Shown here: positions 19,422 through 28,192 of the stretch, piece by piece
How positions within the stretch are numbered: the stretch's first letter is position 1
Layout: each line of letters begins with the position of its first letter
From: Anaerolineae bacterium
GTDB taxonomy: Bacteria > Chloroflexota > Anaerolineae > Anaerolineales > Anaerolineaceae
Direction: 5' to 3'
Length of the DNA: 64,000 nt
Assembly: GCA_013178185.1 (NCBI GenBank)
Contig: JABLXC010000021.1
Coordinates: 62,001-126,000, forward strand
The notes under the pieces: generated by a model
Seen by the model: only the letters and a program-made list of their open reading frames with translations
Told to the model about the DNA's origin: nothing
Databases searched by the model: none
Made by a program: the position numbers and the translations under genes

Positions 19422-20573
19422 ATGATGTTCACCCGAGAACAGCTGGAAAATATCGAGGATCAATTCCTGGCGCCTTATGGAATTCGAAGCAAGCACTCTC
19501 ATGGGCGCTGCGTCCCGGAAGAAGAAGCGGAATACCGCACCTGTTTTCAACGCGATCGTGACCGCATTTTGCACACCACAGCATTCAGAAGGCTGGAGTA
19601 TAAAACCCAGGTGTTCATAAACTATGAAGGGGACTACTATCGGACGCGCCTGACGCACACCCTGGAGGTGACCCAAATTGGGCGAACGATCGCCCGCGCC
19701 CTTGGGGCAAATGAAGACCTGATCGAAGCCATTTGCCTTGCGCACGATCTCGGACACCCACCCTTCGGGCATTCCGGCGAAGTAACCTTATCCCTTTTGC
19801 TGCGAGAATACGGCGGGTTTGACCACAACAAGCAGTCCTTTCGCATTGTCACCAAACTTGAACACCGATACCCTGACTTCCCCGGCTTGAACCTGACCTG
19901 GGAGGTGCTCGAGGGCCTGGTAAAACACGAAACCGAATACGACAAATCGGATGCCAGGGATTTTAATCCCGACCTGCGCGGCCATATCGAAGCACAAATT
20001 GCGAACATTGCTGACGAACTCGCCTACACTGCCCACGACCTGGATGATGGGCTGCGATCAAGCATGATCACCAATTCGATGCTGAATGGCATCGAAATAT
20101 GGGAAATCGTTCTCAATAGCCTCGAATGGAAAGAAAGCCATCTCGATGACCTGGCACGCCATCGCATCATCCGCCGACTGATTGGAATGGAAGTGAACGA
20201 CCTGGTGCATACTACTGCTGAAAAAATCCGCATGAGCAATGTCCGCTCGGTGGACGATTTGCAACGCTTGCCTTATAATGTAGTCGGTTTCAGCGAAGAG
20301 ATGCGCCGTCGCAACCGGCAGCTGAAGGATTTCCTATTTGCAAATCTTTATCGCCACTACCGGGTTGTCAGGATGGCAGTCAAGGCCGAGCGGATCATCA
20401 CAGACCTTTTCCAGGCCTACCATGCAGAACCGACCATTCTACCACCGCATGTGCAATCCATTATTGAAGAAAGAGGTCTCGAACGAACCATTGGCGATTA
20501 CATCGCTGGTATGACAGACCGTTACGCAATTGAAGAACACCAAAAAATATTCGATCCCCTCTTTCGGCCATGA
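19422..20573 (+). CDS. dgt: dGTPase-like HD-domain triphosphohydrolase
   Basis: 383 residues. The family block is RDRDRILHTTAFRRLEYKTQVF, TRLTHTLEVTQIGR, and the HD motif AHDLGHPPFGHSGE, which supplies the metal ligands. Such enzymes hydrolyse dGTP or other dNTPs to the nucleoside and triphosphate. The start is ATG 19422 because AGGAGG at 19408-19413 lies 8 nt upstream; the frame is open further upstream, inside the previous gene. The length is closer to the short, broad-specificity dNTPase group than to the ~500-residue E. coli Dgt. It is followed by greA after 32 nt. Confidence 0.92.
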   Translation: MMFTREQLENIEDQFLAPYGIRSKHSHGRCVPEEEAEYRTCFQRDRDRILHTTAFRRLEYKTQVFINYEGDYYRTRLTHTLEVTQIGRTIARALGANEDLIEAICLAHDLGHPPFGHSGEVTLSLLLREYGGFDHNKQSFRIVTKLEHRYPDFPGLNLTWEVLEGLVKHETEYDKSDARDFNPDLRGHIEAQIANIADELAYTAHDLDDGLRSSMITNSMLNGIEIWEIVLNSLEWKESHLDDLARHRIIRRLIGMEVNDLVHTTAEKIRMSNVRSVDDLQRLPYNVVGFSEEMRRRNRQLKDFLFANLYRHYRVVRMAVKAERIITDLFQAYHAEPTILPPHVQSIIEERGLERTIGDYIAGMTDRYAIEEHQKIFDPLFRP

Positions 20574-20605
20574 TAAAAACCAAGTTAACCATAGGAGCTG
20601 GATGA

Positions 20606-21079
20606 ATGCCCCAAGAAGAAATATCCTACCTGACCGCTGAAGGTGCTGAACGACTTCGGCAAGAATTAGAATACCTGAAAGGTCCGGGCAGAACGGAACT
20701 GGCAAAGCGTTTGCGGACCGCCATACAGCAAGGAGACCTCTCCGAAAACGCCGACTATATCGCGGCAAAAGAAGAACAGGCTTTTCTGGAAGGGCGCGTC
20801 CTTGAACTGGAGAAAATTTTACGTCATGCCGTTATCATTGACGAGATCCAAAAGGATACCAGCGCCGTTAATGTCGGGTCGCATGTTACCATTCAAGAAG
20901 ATGATTTCGAGCCAGAAACTTATTTTCTGGTTGGGCCAAAAGAAGCTGATCCAGGCAATGGACGAATCTCTCATGAATCACCGATCGGGCAAGCCCTGAT
21001 GGGGCGCAAGGTCGGGGATGTTGTCGAAGCTCAGACGCCCACTGGCGCGATAAAGCTCAAGATCATCAAAATTGAATAA
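20606..21079 (+). CDS. greA: Transcription elongation factor GreA
   Basis: 157 residues, standard length. The N-terminal coiled coil contains the acidic tip region and ENADYIAAKEEQAFLEGRV; the C-terminal FKBP-like domain ends in GAIKLKIIKIE. GreA enters the RNA polymerase secondary channel and stimulates cleavage of backtracked RNA. AGGAG at 20593-20597 sits 8 nt before ATG 20606. It is the last gene of the plus-strand group beginning with the UbiA-family gene and is followed by a strong hairpin terminator. Confidence 0.97.
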   Translation: MPQEEISYLTAEGAERLRQELEYLKGPGRTELAKRLRTAIQQGDLSENADYIAAKEEQAFLEGRVLELEKILRHAVIIDEIQKDTSAVNVGSHVTIQEDDFEPETYFLVGPKEADPGNGRISHESPIGQALMGRKVGDVVEAQTPTGAIKLKIIKIE

Positions 21080-21110
21080 ATGTTTTCCTCGCAGACCTTC
21101 ACAAAAAATC

Positions 21111-21150
21111 AGGCGCAGCTTTACCGAGGTGAGCTGCGCCTTTTCTTTTT
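21111..21150 (+). terminator. Rho-independent terminator after greA, probably bidirectional
   Basis: A perfect 10-bp stem (AGGCGCAGCT at 21111-21120 pairing with AGCTGCGCCT at 21132-21141) with an 11-nt loop is followed by a T-rich tract TTTTCTTTTT. On the opposite strand the hairpin is followed by GATTTTTTG, so it can also end the convergent minus-strand gene whose stop is at 21165. Confidence 0.92.
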
Positions 21151-21164
21151 CGAGTAGTCTTTTC

Positions 21165-22232
21165 CTACCGCTGACCCTCTCCCCTTGGCCACACTGCCAG
21201 TTCAAGCGTAAGTCGTTCAAAAAAGCTGTTTTGCGGCAAAGCGCCCTGGCCGTATCCCAAATCGATCACCCTGGCCTCAAGTTGGAGGGTAGCCGTTTCC
21301 AATAGAATACTCTCGTTAGGACGTACCATTACCGGCTCGCCTTTGGAAAGCAACCTCTGGCGGATATTCGGGTCATTATACGCATGTTCACTCATCAGCA
21401 CTTTTGTTATCGTCTGAATATCATTTTTGTCGAACAGCCATACCTCGACCGCGGCTACTTTCTTGGGTTCGCCAACGCCAATCGTATCTGAAATCCCGAC
21501 ACCGCATTCTCCCAAAAACTCGCCGGTCGGCGAATCAATGCTGAACGAGTCATCATACAGATCATCGCCCAACATATAGGTCGTCATGAACTGGGCAATC
21601 GGGGGAGATTGCCCCTCCTCATAATATGCTTGTTCAGCCTGTTTTGGCAACGTCTGTCCCCCTACAGTATCAGTGCTGATCTTTCGTTTACGAATCACAA
21701 GAATATAAAAGAGAGCTCCGCCTATGATCAGGGTTAACAAGCAAAAAACGCCCAGTAAGACGAGCCAATTCGTCAATCCGGCGGCAGCGGCAGGAGCTTC
21801 GGCACTGGGCTGCTGCGAAGTCGGTAAGGGGAGCGCGCTTTCCTGGCCAGCCTGGGTGGATTGCGGCGCTATGCCGGTGGGCAATAATACTTGCCCTGCT
21901 AATACAATCCCGCGAAATGCGACGATATCTTTCGCCGCTAATTTGGGATCGGTTGCCAGAGAGTCAAGGATTGTCTGTGCATCTGGACCTAATTCTTGCC
22001 ATCGCTGCAATGCCAGTTGAGAATCCTGATCAACCGAATAGGCTTGTATAGCCATCCGGAGATAATCTGTTTTCAAGTCCTGTCGCAGGTGCACCGGCGC
22101 TGCATCCGTCCATTCAACCGGGAATATCCCCCAGCCCAGAACCGGAAGACCAATCAAAAGTCCAAGAAGGAAACCCACTCCAGCAGCGACTAGCGGCCTG
22201 GACAGGTATTGGCGAATCTTCTCAACATTCAT
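21165..22232 (-). CDS. Conserved membrane protein of unknown function with Thr/Pro/Gln-rich linker
   Basis: 355 residues. I do not recognise a characterised family. There is an N-terminal membrane helix (VAAGVGFLLGLLIGLPVLGWG, residues ~15-35), a soluble segment of about 90 residues rich in Asp, Gln and Leu, an Ala/Gln/Pro-rich linker, a second helix (WLVLLGVFCLLTLIIGGALF, ~155-178) and a soluble C-terminal domain of ~170 residues. That domain contains DDLYDDSFSIDSPTGEFLGECGVGISD and ends in a likely beta-rich module. The start ATG 22232 has a good site (GGGAGGA) upstream. It may be an envelope-anchored sensor or scaffold, but nothing in the sequence proves this. Confidence 0.78.
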   Translation of the reverse strand: MNVEKIRQYLSRPLVAAGVGFLLGLLIGLPVLGWGIFPVEWTDAAPVHLRQDLKTDYLRMAIQAYSVDQDSQLALQRWQELGPDAQTILDSLATDPKLAAKDIVAFRGIVLAGQVLLPTGIAPQSTQAGQESALPLPTSQQPSAEAPAAAAGLTNWLVLLGVFCLLTLIIGGALFYILVIRKRKISTDTVGGQTLPKQAEQAYYEEGQSPPIAQFMTTYMLGDDLYDDSFSIDSPTGEFLGECGVGISDTIGVGEPKKVAAVEVWLFDKNDIQTITKVLMSEHAYNDPNIRQRLLSKGEPVMVRPNESILLETATLQLEARVIDLGYGQGALPQNSFFERLTLELAVWPRGEGQR

Positions 22233-22283
22233 GGTTATTCCTCCCGCCCTTTATGGGAAAGACAATCTGTTGCAATTTGTATT

Positions 22284-22312
22284 ATTGTAGAGCAAAACAC
22301 TCTGCATAGCAA
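22284..22312 (-). promoter_or_regulatory. Candidate sigma-70 type promoter for the membrane protein gene at 21165-22232
   Basis: On the minus strand, TTGCTA (22307-22312) and TACAAT (22284-22289) are separated by 17 bases, about 50 nt upstream of ATG 22232. Each hexamer keeps the most conserved bases. It lies in the 104-nt gap below topA, so the gene may have its own transcript. Confidence 0.5.
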
Positions 22313-22336
22313 CCTGTGAACTGTCCGTTGCAATTT

Positions 22337-24643
22337 CTATGCCGCTTCGGTGATATCCTCAAATTGTTCGGCGAGGAATGTCTCTTCGCATTTGATACAT
22401 TGAAGTTCACGTTTGTTCGCAATGACCAACAATCCGCCGCAAGAAGGGCAAAGGTGCGGAACGGGTCGCTTCCAGGAGGTAAACTGGCAGTTAGGGTAAT
22501 TAGCGCAGCCGAAGAAAATCCGTCCCCGGCGCGACTTCCGTATCACAAGTTCGCCGCCGTCCTCTGGACATTTGACGCCTAGTTTCTCCAGCCAGGCTTC
22601 TGTGTACCGGCATTCCGGGAAATTGCTGCAGCTAATAAATTTTCCATACCGGCCCCACCGGATCACGAGGTCATGTCCGCAGTTCGGGCATGGCCTCCCC
22701 ACCTTTTCCAGTTCGGCCTTCGAGACCGGCATCTCTTGCTGGGCTTTTTTGAGCTGAGGTCCAAAGGCAGAATAAAACTCTCTGATGACATCGGTCCATC
22801 TACGGCCCCCGCTTGCAACCTTATCCAGCTCTTCTTCCATAGCCGCAGTAAAACCTGTATCAACAATATTCGAGAAATGATCGACCAGTAAATCATTGAC
22901 CAGGATTCCCGTCTCGGTAGGGCTTAAGCGCTTATTTTCCCGCTCCACATACCCGCGCTCAAGGATCGTGGAAAGAATTGGCGCATAGGTAGACGGTCTC
23001 CCAATACCGTATTCTTCAAGGACCTGAACCAGCGAAGCTTCAGTATAACGGGGGGGTGGCTGCGTGAAATGTTGTTCCGGGATCAGACGTTCCAGTCGTT
23101 GGGGTTGTTTTTCTTCCAGGCCAGGCGGGATGCGAACATCCTCACTCTCTTCGCTCTTCTGGTCTTCATCCTGGGCTTCCTCATAGACAACCAGGTATCC
23201 GGTAAACTTTAAGGTTGAACCTGAAGCCCTGAGCAAATATTCGTGTCCACTCGTCTTGCCTGTCACCTCTACCGAAACAGTATCATAAACCGCCGCCTCC
23301 ATCTGAGAAGCCACAAATCGCTGCCAGATCAACTGATAAAGCCGGAATTGGTCCCGGTTTAAAAATTCTTTTATTTTTTCGGGCAACCGCATCGCAGAAG
23401 TGGGGCGGATCGCTTCGTGGGCTTCTTGGGCGCCCTTTGTCTTTGTCTTGTATTGGGGCGGCTTTTCGGGCAAGTATTTTTCCCCATAAGTTTGTCCAAT
23501 GAACTGCCGCACTTCTTGCAGTGCCAGTTCAGAGATATTGGTCGAGTCGGTTCGCATATAGGTGATCAAACCCGTATTCCCGCCCTCACCCACATCCAGG
23601 CCTTCATACAACTGCTGGGCAAGCGCCATCGTCCGTTTGGCTGTGTACCCAAGCCGCCGGGACGCTTCCTGCTGTAAAGTACTGGTGATAAACGGAGCGT
23701 TCGGCTTGCGGCGACGTTCGCCTTTTTTAATTTTAGAGATGACATAACTGGCCTGCTCCATATCAACCAGGATGCCCTTTACAACCTCTTCACTCGGCAG
23801 TTCAGGGTCCCTATCATCAATGCGGACCAGCCGGGCAAGGTAGGTGATTTTCCCACCCTCCGGGCAAAGCTCAGCCTTGATCGTCCAGTATTCCTGCGGG
23901 TTAAAAGCTTCAATTTCTCGCTCTCTCTCCACAATCAGGCGCAACGCCACAGACTGCACGCGCCCGGCAGAAAGTCGGCTGCGTACTTTTTCCCATAAAA
24001 TCGGGCTGATACCATAACCGACTAGCCGGTCCAGTACCCGGCGCGCTTGCTGGGCATCCACGAGTTTCATGTTGATATTGCGCGGGTGTGCAAAGGCCTC
24101 GGCAACTGCTGGCTCGGTGATTTCATGAAAGACAACCCGGCGAGATATTGAAGCCGGAATGCTGGCCGCTTCCACCAAGTGCCAGGCAATCGCTTCCCCT
24201 TCGCGATCAGGATCGGTTGCCAGGTAAATTTCTTCGGCTTGTTTTACAAGCTGTTTAAGTTCCTTGACCACTGGCCGTTTTTCGTTCGGAACGCGATATT
24301 TGGGCTGAAAGTTGTTTTCTAGGTCTACCGATAATTCGGAACGCAGCAAGTCACGCACATGGCCAACTGAGGCTTTCACTGTGAATCCCTTGCCCAGAAA
24401 ACGCCCCACTGTCTTGGCTTTCGCCGGCGATTCGACAATCACCAGTTTTCCATTCCGTCTTTTCCGCCCCGTTGGTTCAAGGCCTTCGTGCGCCTCAGTT
24501 CGTCCTGTCCGATATAGTTTTGTTCCGCATACTGAGCAAACGCCAGTTGTTACGGGTGCGCCGGCAGCGTTAAAATCAGCCTTAGGATCTTGAATCTCTC
24601 TTTTGGTCCTACATTTTACACAATAAGCTTCCAAAGGAATCAT
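22337..24643 (-). CDS. topA: DNA topoisomerase I with N-terminal DUF5679-like zinc ribbon
   Basis: 768 residues. After an N-terminal zinc ribbon (C8, C11, C36, C39) comes a normal type IA core: TOPRIM motif VIVESPAKAKTVGRFLG near 68-84, ATDPDREGEAIAWHL, and the active-site tyrosine in GLITYMRTDST. Three C-terminal zinc-finger segments follow (CPNCGHDLV, CPEDGGELV, CPSCGGLLV); the second lacks the usual second cysteine of the first pair. The enzyme relaxes negative supercoils. The start is uncertain: ATG 24643 lies directly against AGGAG, whereas TTG 24634 is 9 nt from it and would give MEAYCVKC, as DUF5679 proteins usually begin. It follows manC by 3 nt. Confidence 0.97.
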   Translation of the reverse strand: MIPLEAYCVKCRTKREIQDPKADFNAAGAPVTTGVCSVCGTKLYRTGRTEAHEGLEPTGRKRRNGKLVIVESPAKAKTVGRFLGKGFTVKASVGHVRDLLRSELSVDLENNFQPKYRVPNEKRPVVKELKQLVKQAEEIYLATDPDREGEAIAWHLVEAASIPASISRRVVFHEITEPAVAEAFAHPRNINMKLVDAQQARRVLDRLVGYGISPILWEKVRSRLSAGRVQSVALRLIVEREREIEAFNPQEYWTIKAELCPEGGKITYLARLVRIDDRDPELPSEEVVKGILVDMEQASYVISKIKKGERRRKPNAPFITSTLQQEASRRLGYTAKRTMALAQQLYEGLDVGEGGNTGLITYMRTDSTNISELALQEVRQFIGQTYGEKYLPEKPPQYKTKTKGAQEAHEAIRPTSAMRLPEKIKEFLNRDQFRLYQLIWQRFVASQMEAAVYDTVSVEVTGKTSGHEYLLRASGSTLKFTGYLVVYEEAQDEDQKSEESEDVRIPPGLEEKQPQRLERLIPEQHFTQPPPRYTEASLVQVLEEYGIGRPSTYAPILSTILERGYVERENKRLSPTETGILVNDLLVDHFSNIVDTGFTAAMEEELDKVASGGRRWTDVIREFYSAFGPQLKKAQQEMPVSKAELEKVGRPCPNCGHDLVIRWGRYGKFISCSNFPECRYTEAWLEKLGVKCPEDGGELVIRKSRRGRIFFGCANYPNCQFTSWKRPVPHLCPSCGGLLVIANKRELQCIKCEETFLAEQFEDITEAA

Positions 24644-24646
24644 CTC

Positions 24647-25738
24647 CTATAGATATACGGAATATCCACCTTGTTTAAGTAGGTTGACCATCTCGCGCAC
24701 GCGCTGCGCGTCCTGCCGGGGACAGACCAGGACGACATCCCCTGTGTCCACAATAATCAAGTCCCGCAAGCCGATGGTCGCAATCAATCGCTCTCCGGAT
24801 TCCGAACAAACCAGCGTTGAAGTTGACCCCAGACCGATATGTCTCGCGCCCAGGATGATATTGCCTTGTTCATCCGGAGGGATAACGTCAAACAAAGACT
24901 CCCAGCTTCCAACATCGTTCCAACCCAGATCCTCTGCCTGTAGAACACATACATCCTCAGCATTTTCCATAATTCCGTAGTCAATCGTCTGCGGCTTGAT
25001 GGTCGGCCAGATACGTTGGATGACTTCCCCTCGAGCATCCGAATTCCAGAACCGGCCAATTTCGTCTAATTGCGCAAATAAATCCGGCATCTGGCGGCTG
25101 AACTCCATCATAATTTTGCCCACTTGCCAGATGAACATCCCTGAATTCCAATAATGGTCTCCCCGGCGCACAAATTCTGTTGCCAGGTCTTCACTGGGCT
25201 TTTCTTTGAATTTTACAACCTCAAAAGCGGGTTTATCACGGTAATTGCCAAGGGCATTACCGCGCTCGATATAACCATAGCCTGTCGCAGGGTACTCTGG
25301 CGGAATGCCGAGCGTGACCAGCTTGCCAGCCATCGCCAGCTCATAAGCGCCTAACAAGAGCTGCTGAAAACCCTGCACATCCTGGATAAAGTGATCTGCG
25401 GTCAAAATCGCCATGATGGCATCAGGGTTCCGGCGTTGCAGCGCGAGTGCCGCATATCCAACCACAGAGGCAGTCCCTCGCGGCAACGGTTCGATCAGAT
25501 AATTCTGGGCTGGAATTGATGGGCATTGCCGCTGTAATTCTTCCACCTGCTCTCTCACAGTGACCACCAGGATACGACCAGCAGGAAACAAACCTTCTAA
25601 CCGGTCAATCGCCAGTTGAAACATCGTCCTGGCGCTTCCAAGCCGAAGCATTTGCTTTGGGCGGCTTTGCCTCGAAAGCGGCCACAGCCGGGTGCCGCCG
25701 CCCCCTGCCATAATGACAGCAAAGTAATCTTCATTCAT
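24647..25738 (-). CDS. manC: Mannose-1-phosphate guanylyltransferase
   Basis: 363 residues. VIMAGGGGTRLWPLSRQSRPKQML at the N-terminus is the nucleotide-binding signature, and FKEKPS with YWNSGMFIWQ and DIGWNDVGSWESL-like (DLGWNDVGSWESL) are active-site blocks of the GDP-mannose pyrophosphorylases. It makes GDP-mannose from mannose 1-phosphate and GTP. It is short and lacks the C-terminal phosphomannose isomerase domain of bifunctional ManC/AlgA enzymes. Its start overlaps the dprA stop by 8 nt. Sitting between dprA and topA is odd for a sugar-nucleotide gene; GDP-mannose could feed the glycan genes at 1-14051 or at 34494. Confidence 0.93.
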   Translation of the reverse strand: MNEDYFAVIMAGGGGTRLWPLSRQSRPKQMLRLGSARTMFQLAIDRLEGLFPAGRILVVTVREQVEELQRQCPSIPAQNYLIEPLPRGTASVVGYAALALQRRNPDAIMAILTADHFIQDVQGFQQLLLGAYELAMAGKLVTLGIPPEYPATGYGYIERGNALGNYRDKPAFEVVKFKEKPSEDLATEFVRRGDHYWNSGMFIWQVGKIMMEFSRQMPDLFAQLDEIGRFWNSDARGEVIQRIWPTIKPQTIDYGIMENAEDVCVLQAEDLGWNDVGSWESLFDVIPPDEQGNIILGARHIGLGSTSTLVCSESGERLIATIGLRDLIIVDTGDVVLVCPRQDAQRVREMVNLLKQGGYSVYL

Positions 25739-26849
25739 TTAAGCGTCCTTGATACTCGCTTCCTGCTTCACGGATGGCGGTGTAATTCATCCCACCCACC
25801 TGGTGAACAAGGCCTTTAAGCTCCATCATTGCGAGTGTAGCCGAAACTTTATCAATTGACAAGCCAGACCGGTTTTGAATTTCATCAATATAAAGCGGTT
25901 CCGAACCAAGAATTTCAAGCAAAGCGGCTTCTATTGCATCCACTGGAAAAGTCAAACGGGCTGCTTTGTATTCTTGCACTTGCTGCAAATTTAACACATC
26001 CAGGACATCCTGGACGCGTAATAGAGGCCTGGCGCCCTGCTGGATCAAGCGGTTGGTTCCTTTGCTTTGAAGTGCATAGATCGTCCCAGGAACTGCAAAA
26101 ACATCCCGTCCTTGCTCAGCCGCAAAAGTCGCCGTGATCAAAGCCCCGCTTCTCTCCCCTGCTTCAACGATCACAACCGCCACCGAAAGCCCCGAAATTA
26201 TCCGATTCCTCGGTGGAAAATTGATACTGTCCGGGATCGTGCCTGGCGAGTAATCGCTCAGCAATGCCCCTTGATGAACAATCTCCTCGGCCAGGCGACG
26301 ATGTTCGGGGGGATAGATGATGTCAATGCCGCTCCCAAGCACAGCTAGTGTGCGTCCCCCGGCACGTAAAGCTGCCTGGTGTGAAATTGCATCCACACCT
26401 CTGGCAAGGCCGCTCACAATCGTCACCCCGTTTCGAGCCAAAAAAGAGGCCAGCTCCTCCGCCACCTGCCGGCCGTAAGCCGTCACCTGGCGAGTGCCAA
26501 CCACCGCAATCCCCCACTCATCCCGCACATCCACACAGCCGCGCAGATAAAGCACCGGCGGGGCGTTATCAATTTCCCTCAAACGACGCGGGTAGTCATC
26601 ATCTTCCCAGGTCTTAACCTGAATCCCCTGAGATTGGATCTTTTCCCAAACTTTTTCCAACTTAATGTCGTGTCGGATCTGGTTCAGGTTCTCAAGGACA
26701 TTGGCTGGCAAGCCCACCTCGGCAAAAGCAGAAAGCGGGGCAGACCATGCTGTTTCCAGATCGCCAAAATATTCCAAAATGGCGCGCAAACGCACTGCTC
26801 CAATACCTTTAACCAGGTTAAATCCAACCCAGTAGGCTTTCGTATCCAT
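25731..26849 (-). CDS. dprA: DNA-processing protein DprA
   Basis: 372 residues. An N-terminal helix-hairpin-helix-like segment (VKGIGAVRLRAILEYFG) is followed by the Rossmann-like DprA core: VVGTRQVTAYGRQVAEEL, SGLARGVDAISHQAAL, GSGIDIIYPPEHR, FPPRNRIISGLS and AGERSGALITATFAAEQGRDVFAVPG. A C-terminal winged-helix-like region follows. DprA loads RecA on incoming single-stranded DNA during natural transformation. The order dprA-topA is common in bacteria; here manC is inserted between them. It is 12 nt downstream of rimM. Confidence 0.96.
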   Translation of the reverse strand: MDTKAYWVGFNLVKGIGAVRLRAILEYFGDLETAWSAPLSAFAEVGLPANVLENLNQIRHDIKLEKVWEKIQSQGIQVKTWEDDDYPRRLREIDNAPPVLYLRGCVDVRDEWGIAVVGTRQVTAYGRQVAEELASFLARNGVTIVSGLARGVDAISHQAALRAGGRTLAVLGSGIDIIYPPEHRRLAEEIVHQGALLSDYSPGTIPDSINFPPRNRIISGLSVAVVIVEAGERSGALITATFAAEQGRDVFAVPGTIYALQSKGTNRLIQQGARPLLRVQDVLDVLNLQQVQEYKAARLTFPVDAIEAALLEILGSEPLYIDEIQNRSGLSIDKVSATLAMMELKGLVHQVGGMNYTAIREAGSEYQGRLNE

Positions 26850-26861
26850 CCAAACCCTTGT

Positions 26862-27410
26862 TTACAACCAGTTCTGGAGTCGAATTCGCATGACCTTCTG
26901 CTCGAGATCGATGTGAAGGATCACTTCATCAATCGCCGGAACAAGCACTTCTTTTCCACCTTCTGTTCGGATAACATAAACATCGTTGGCCCCCGTTTCC
27001 AAAATCTCGACCAGGTTTCCAACCTTATCGCCATTCTCGGCGACAACACTCAATCCCAAAAGGTCATGAAAATAATATTCCCCGTCTGGTAGTGCGGGAA
27101 TATCATGAGTAGGGATGTAAATCGTGGTATTACGGAGCCGTCCGACAACATCGCAATCCATCAACCCATCAAACGCAATTAGAGCCCCGGTATTGTGCGG
27201 GCGGAAGCTGCGAATGATTAATAACTCATGGGATTCGCCGGCAAATACCTTTTTACCGGCTCTCAGGCGCTCTGGAAAATCGGTTAACACATCCATAAGC
27301 ATTTCGCCAAAAACGCCATGAGGTCGCCGTAAAAACCCAATTGCCAAGTAAAGGGGCTTGCCCGGCGCAGGCAAGCCCGTCTTAGATAGCTTTTCTTTCT
27401 CGCGAGCCAT
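26862..27410 (-). CDS. rimM: Ribosome maturation factor RimM
   Basis: About 182 residues. The N-terminal beta-barrel contains IGFLRRPHGVFGEMLMDVLTDFPERL and the PRC-barrel half has YYFHDLLGLSVVAENGDKVG followed by GANDVYVI and VLVPAIDEVILHIDLE. RimM binds the 30S head near S19 during assembly. ATG 27410 is preferred; a GTG at 27422 would add four residues and overlap the khpA stop. It is in the ffh-rpsP-khpA-rimM group, a typical ribosome/SRP operon, although trmD and rplS, often next in other bacteria, are absent. Confidence 0.95.
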   Translation of the reverse strand: MAREKEKLSKTGLPAPGKPLYLAIGFLRRPHGVFGEMLMDVLTDFPERLRAGKKVFAGESHELLIIRSFRPHNTGALIAFDGLMDCDVVGRLRNTTIYIPTHDIPALPDGEYYFHDLLGLSVVAENGDKVGNLVEILETGANDVYVIRTEGGKEVLVPAIDEVILHIDLEQKVMRIRLQNWL

Positions 27411-27421
27411 TCTTCTGCCCA

Positions 27422-27658
27422 CTAGCGCGGTTCAGCGATTTCCAGGTTCGCTTGTTTACCCTCGCGCGCCGCGGCAACACGTAGCAGAACCCGCATGGCA
27501 GTAGCCACTTTGCCACTCTTTCCGATTACCCGCCCCATGTCTTCGCGCGCCACCTTCAGTTCCAGGCGAACCTTATTGCCGATTTTTTCTTGTTTGACCT
27601 GCACCTGGGTCGCGTCATCTACCAAAGAGAGTGCAATATACTCGATTAGTTCTTTCAC
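27422..27658 (-). CDS. khpA: KhpA, small KH-domain RNA-binding protein
   Basis: 78 residues. It is almost entirely one KH domain with the GxxG loop in GRVIGKSGKVATAMR. KhpA proteins bind RNA and, with KhpB, affect cell length and translation in some bacteria. GTG 27658 is chosen because the AGAGGAG site lies just upstream and because the protein then begins VKELIEYIALSLVD, as family members do. A longer reading frame to 27700 adds residues unlike the family. It lies between rpsP and rimM, its usual place. Confidence 0.95.
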   Translation of the reverse strand: MKELIEYIALSLVDDATQVQVKQEKIGNKVRLELKVAREDMGRVIGKSGKVATAMRVLLRVAAAREGKQANLEIAEPR

Positions 27659-27727
27659 CTTGTCTCCTCTTTTTTGAAGCGCGGTCTGATAGCGGATCAA
27701 TCTTGCGTGGTTCTGTAGGTCAAAAGC

Positions 27728-28066
27728 CTATTGAGTTTTCTGAGCCGAAGTATGCTTCTCGTAAATCGGTTGGGCTTCGGCAAGCAACCCTTCGAGCGGC
27801 TCTCCGCTCTTGAAGCGTTTAAAACGATCCAGCAAACCAACCGAATTAAACAGCTTCATAACAGATTCACTCGGTTGAGCGCCATTGCCCAGCCAGTGAT
27901 AAACCCGCTCTTCCTGCAAATTCAGTGTAAAAGGATCGGTTCTCGGGTTGTAAAACCCCAAGATTTCCAGGTACCGCCCATCACGAGGGCTCTCCTCATC
28001 AGCCGCGACTACACGGTAGCTGCTCTGCTTTTTCAAACCTGTCCTGCGTAAACGAATACGAACCAT
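27728..28066 (-). CDS. rpsP: 30S ribosomal protein S16
   Basis: 112 residues. MVRIRLRRTGLKKQSSYRVV and DGRYLEILGFYNPRTDP are the conserved S16 segments; a Lys/Glu-rich tail follows. ATG 28066 has AGGAGAG about 10 nt upstream, while the longer open frame to 28171 covers non-conserved sequence. S16 binds 16S rRNA early in 30S assembly. There is a 126-nt gap after ffh in which I see no convincing promoter or terminator. Confidence 0.97.
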   Translation of the reverse strand: MVRIRLRRTGLKKQSSYRVVAADEESPRDGRYLEILGFYNPRTDPFTLNLQEERVYHWLGNGAQPSESVMKLFNSVGLLDRFKRFKSGEPLEGLLAEAQPIYEKHTSAQKTQ

Positions 28067-28192
28067 CGAACTTTCTCTCCTGTTGTCATCAATATATCTT
28101 ACCAAATTGCACTGTCTTCGGTCTTTTCCCGGGGAGGAGAGGAGGGTACGCTGAAGGAAGCGAAATTCCACACCCGGGTTTGCAGACCCAGA

